Positions 60,401 through 64,000 of a stretch of DNA of 64,000 nt are shown one piece after another. Made by a program: the position numbers and the translations under genes. The notes beneath the pieces are model-generated. The model did no database searches. It was not told where the DNA came from and was given only the letters and a program-made list of their open reading frames with translations. The stretch is from Setaria digitata (taxonomy: Eukaryota > Nematoda > Chromadorea > Rhabditida > Setariidae): positions 558,001 through 622,000 of the forward strand of contig RCAB01000007.1 of assembly GCA_003640385.1 (NCBI GenBank). Reading direction: 5' to 3'. Every line of letters starts with the position of its first letter. Positions within the stretch are counted from its first letter, which is position 1.

Positions 60401-63400
60401 TATTCTATTAACTACTTAAAGAAAGTAGCTAATAAAGCCTATTATGCATAAATAATGTGCCTAAATGAAGGATCATTCATCCACATATTCTCTCAATTTC
60501 CTTAAACACGATATAAGCTCACCGGCAGATCTGATACATTATCGATAAAGACCATAAGTAATGCTGGATGCACTGGTTTGTCAGTATTAAACCAATAATT
60601 CCCATATTCCTGATTAGTGAGATCTGAAAGTGAAGACGACAAATTCATCCAAGTAGCCTGAAAATAACAACATTTTGTCACATAATGGGGTAAAAGAACA
60701 GAGATGCAATGAAGTCTAAAGTAAATGGAACATTTAAACTACTAACTTAGTTGAGGCTATTTTTCTTTCGCCACATCTAATAATGGGTTTTCGTATTCTC
60801 ATCTTTTGTGAGTATAAGAAAAAGCTCCTACAGTTTTGGAGAATACACTAGGAATGACGAAGTGAAAAAATTTATTTGAAGTCATCATTATTAGTCAAAA
60901 GCGTTAGTCAACAAGCTGCCAGTGAACAAGAAATTTTTAAAATAAAGAAAACCTGTATATGTATGTCTCCGTGCTTACATGCATCCAGTGGAAACCAGTC
61001 ATCAAGATTTCTTTTCGTTTTGACATTAATCAAGTCGATCACTAATCTTCCCAGTTCTTCATCCCTACTTGTTTTATCATAATCAAGCAATTCTATACGC
61101 AATTTTTGCCCATTAGCTTCGTCAACAACAAATTCAAAATATTCATTCCAGATGGGATTCAGATCATTATCAATTGTCCTAGTTCTGTAGAACTGAGAAC
61201 CAACTGAAAATATCCGCACCACCACTTTTTATAGTGACCTAATTAGCTTAATGCATAAGTGGAATTGAAATGAATTGGTGATCATATTGTTCGACGTGTC
61301 AAAGAATTACAAAAGAAACGGTGATAGAATTTTCTTACTGAAAAAAAAAACTTTCAAGTTTCGATTTAACAGTAGCACTGAGGAAAACAAATGAACAAGC
61401 AGCTATACACAGCATAATTTCAAATGATAAAAGCTATGAAAACAGAAGTTTCTTGTGGTTAAAAAGTATACCCTGTATTTGGCAGTATGGATCACTTGCC
61501 ATCCTTTTTGTGAATTGTATATCCCTATTTTCCAGGTTTCTGGCTTCCACAATTTTCAAACGCAACACACCATCTGGCTCTGGAAAGTGCAATCGAGTAG
61601 CATCAACACCTGGAGCCAGTGGGATAACAATCTCATTCGGAAGCACACATAAAGCGGAAACCTAGGAAACCTTCACATATTATATACAAAAATAAATAAA
61701 TAATTAATCAAATTAGTTGAAATAAACTCAATAAATCAAACAAGTAAATAAAATTGACTGATTAATTAAATAAATTAAAGTGAATAATTCTCTATAATAT
61801 ACAGAAGACGCCGTAACACGAACATATAAAATATTAAAAATTATCGGAATTCATGGCAGAAGTAAAAGAATGAGATGCTCAAACCATTTACTTGAGAATC
61901 AATTATTGAGCGAATTGCGTTTAGCAGACCAGGTAATTCCACAAATTCACCCATACCAGTTAAATTAAAATCGATTTTCTGAAATCTGAAAGAATCAAAA
62001 TGCAACTTAAAAAGAAGGAGTTTTTACGAGACTAGTAGAGGGAAAATGGAAGAGAACGAGATATAAAATAAAGGGTAACTTGCGATTCTAACATAAACCA
62101 ACTTTATTCCTTCAAACTTTATAGATCTTACGGGTTTTTCTAAGAAGAATCCAGAAACACCGCCAACCATTGGTGGATATGGCAATAACGGCTTCAAAAC
62201 AGCTCTTAGCTTTCCGGAAAACTAGAATAAATCATGTAATTATAATGAAATTCCTAAAACTCTCACATTTCATCATTTCTCATAAAATATTGTGGATTAA
62301 TTCTTCGCATATTTCATTTTTCAAAAAAAAAAAAAAACAAAGAAAAACTGCACAATATGGCACCTGCAACTGATTTAAACCGCCAGTGAAACCTGCAACA
62401 TTAACATCGAAATCGGCATCCCCTGCATAAGCGATGTCCATGTCAACTATAATGCGATCACGACCAACATTATGTGTATAAACCTGACACGAAAAAAAAA
62501 ATGAAGCATCAATACCAAGCAGAAGGCTTAAAAAGTCACTCAAATAAATATGAGTTAATGCAAGCTACACAATTTAAGACACATGAATAAGCAGAAGTCC
62601 TTAAATTCTTCTCATTTAAAATATTAGTTCTGGGATGTGAAGATACGAAGAGGTAAAATTTTATAAAATTCGTATGAATAGTTACTTTGATACCGCCAAC
62701 ACGACAAGGAATGTCCCCCATATCCATTTTTGTGAATTTGAATGACCTGAACACAGCTGGTAGTTGCGATTTAATTTGAGGTTCGATATACTCATGCATA
62801 AAGTATTTGGAATATTCAGTGATATACGGCCAAAGTTGTAATACAACCTGAAGTTATATGGATATCAAATACACTGTGGCAAAACTGAGCTGCTCTAAGT
62901 TAATAGTAATCAGCTTTTTGCACATAACGATAATCACTACGTATGGAGGCCAAACTATATATCATATGAGAATATCGCTTACAGTAACAGCAATATAGCC
63001 TATGTAGCATATAATACTAAACTGCATGATTGGAAACAAACTTTGTTTAGCCACTCAACTCGTTCCGTGTCTGGAAATTGAACCCAAGCGGGAAGATCCT
63101 GCAGCTGTGCTAGTATAACCTGCAATGAGCAAAATCGCCTGGTAATTCCAAACCACTCAAACTACTCAATATTTCTTCCCAGAATGTTTTTTGCGGAAAT
63201 ATTTTGTAAAAAAAAGCAATTTTTTAATCATAGAAACCAACTTCTCGTTCCTTCAGAGCTGTTTGCCGCAAACTCAAGAGTCGTTTTTCACGTTCTCGCC
63301 ACATATGTGATTTCAATCCATGCAATGTGACAAGTAATACAATCCATCCAAATGAAAATTGATAATATCCAAGTAGATAGCATAACTGCAACTTCAGAAC

Positions 63401-63933
63401 TAGAAAGCATAATAAAGTATAACCTATAAACTTAATTTATGAATAGCTGGACTGGAATAAAAGATTAAATGTAACCATCACGAAACACAAATATTAAATT
63501 GAATTGATTGTTAAATATACTGCCAAATAAGCTGGGCAAAAATGACTAAAATTTATGAACCAGATCTTCAAAATTAATTATTAACTCAAACTGAATTTAA
63601 ATTTGAAAGAGACAGTTATGTCCTAAACCAATAAATAACTGAGGTAAATCGGAATTTTTAGCACGCTACACTGGATGACAAGAGTCAGACACAAGTACGG
63701 GAAGTGAAATAATGAACACCGACAAACCTTACCAAGCGGTTGAAAATTCCAAACTCTCTTGAACCGTATACGCATTAACAGTGGACAACTCAAAAGCGCA
63801 TATCTTAAAAAGATGGTCCCCACAGAGAGTTAAAGAAAATTGAAAGATTAAATTTAAAGAATTAAAAGATTAAATATACCCCTAATATGATAAAACCGCC
63901 AACTACAGGTAGCACGTAATTCTGCCACTCCAT
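57433..63933 (-). CDS. esyt-2: Extended synaptotagmin (E-Syt), SMP plus three C2 domains
   Basis: ER-plasma membrane tether and lipid-transfer protein. Seventeen exons join in phase: 63933-63880, 63385-63242, 63119-63042, 62847-62686, 62483-62364, 62221-62132, 61978-61892, 61661-61472, 61203-60953, 60657-60523, 60189-60031, 59717-59565, 59169-59091, 58849-58609, 58413-58330, 57983-57843, 57619-57433; about 784 aa. Residues 7-40 are a hydrophobic hairpin for ER anchoring. The SMP lipid tunnel (about 70-260) has the typical DLPAWVQFPDTERVEWLNK start, GDIPCRVGGIKVYTHN and DADFDVNVAGFTGG. C2A (about 268-392) keeps SDPYCQIQ and DYDKTSRDEELG, so Ca2+ binding is likely. C2B (about 420-545) has EPSPYITVSLG, lacking the usual Asp. 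A linker of about 100 residues rich in Arg/Ser follows, then C2C (QASADPYVTVRL) to the end. The final exon could also splice at GTAAAT, but reading through gives a full C2 strand. Confidence 0.95.
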
Positions 63934-64000
63934 TGTTATCCTTTTACATCGGTTTCCAAATCTAAAGCAGCCCAACAATACAGCACAGTTAAAATATTCC

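Noticed and set aside
1..64000. Mobile elements, CRISPR arrays, prokaryotic or Wolbachia insertions
   Set aside because: No transposase or reverse transcriptase motifs, no regularly spaced repeats and no long intron-less bacterial-type ORFs were seen.

Overview
The window looks like nuclear DNA of a parasitic roundworm, probably a spirurid/filarial nematode. It is very AT-rich. The genes are split into short exons by introns ending in a T-rich tract plus AG, and the proteins are clearly nematode types: a FEM-2-like phosphatase, a Major Sperm Protein domain protein and a nematode matrixin. Several start codons sit just after a TTTCAG-type acceptor, as expected where a spliced leader is added. 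The organism call is inference. Exon edges below were assembled by eye from splice signals and codon phase; in the named genes the phases close exactly.

Layout. 1-4.7 kb is intergenic and holds an initiator tRNA-Met (minus). 4.7-14.1 kb is a matrix metalloproteinase gene (plus). 14.1-19.8 kb has no confident gene, only coding-like fragments. 19.8-29.5 kb carries three minus-strand genes in a row: an unrecognised acidic protein, PHAX (snRNA export adaptor) and IGBP1/TAP42 (PP2A regulator). A 463-bp divergent promoter region follows. 30.0-41.6 kb runs on the plus strand: two tandem, diverged TMEM177-like genes (mitochondrial), PEN-2 (gamma-secretase subunit) and TMEM144 (a predicted multi-pass transporter). 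42.8-51.2 kb returns to the minus strand: a small unrecognised gene, a FEM-2/PPM1F-type PP2C phosphatase and C1QBP/p32 (mitochondrial matrix). 52.2-56.5 kb is plus: a membrane-anchored, Lys/Glu-rich protein ending in an MSP domain, then EEF1AKMT2 (METTL10), an eEF1A lysine methyltransferase. 57.4-63.9 kb is a complete extended synaptotagmin (SMP plus three C2 domains) on the minus strand.

Most genes are housekeeping and do not form one pathway. Themes are mitochondrial proteins (two TMEM177-like, C1QBP), RNA export and PP2A control (PHAX, IGBP1 as neighbours), membrane contact or proteolysis (E-Syt, PEN-2, MMP) and nematode sex/sperm biology (FEM-2-like, MSP domain). No mobile-element ORF, CRISPR or prokaryotic insertion was seen. 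Three single N bases occur; two sit between near-identical direct copies and look like assembly joins. The most interesting points are the apparently switch-less MMP, the tandem TMEM177-like pair, repeated use of TTAAG-type 3' splice sites, the TM/KE-rich/MSP architecture, and the unrecognised coding-like exons near 18.6-19.5, 42.8-43.4 and 50.9 kb.
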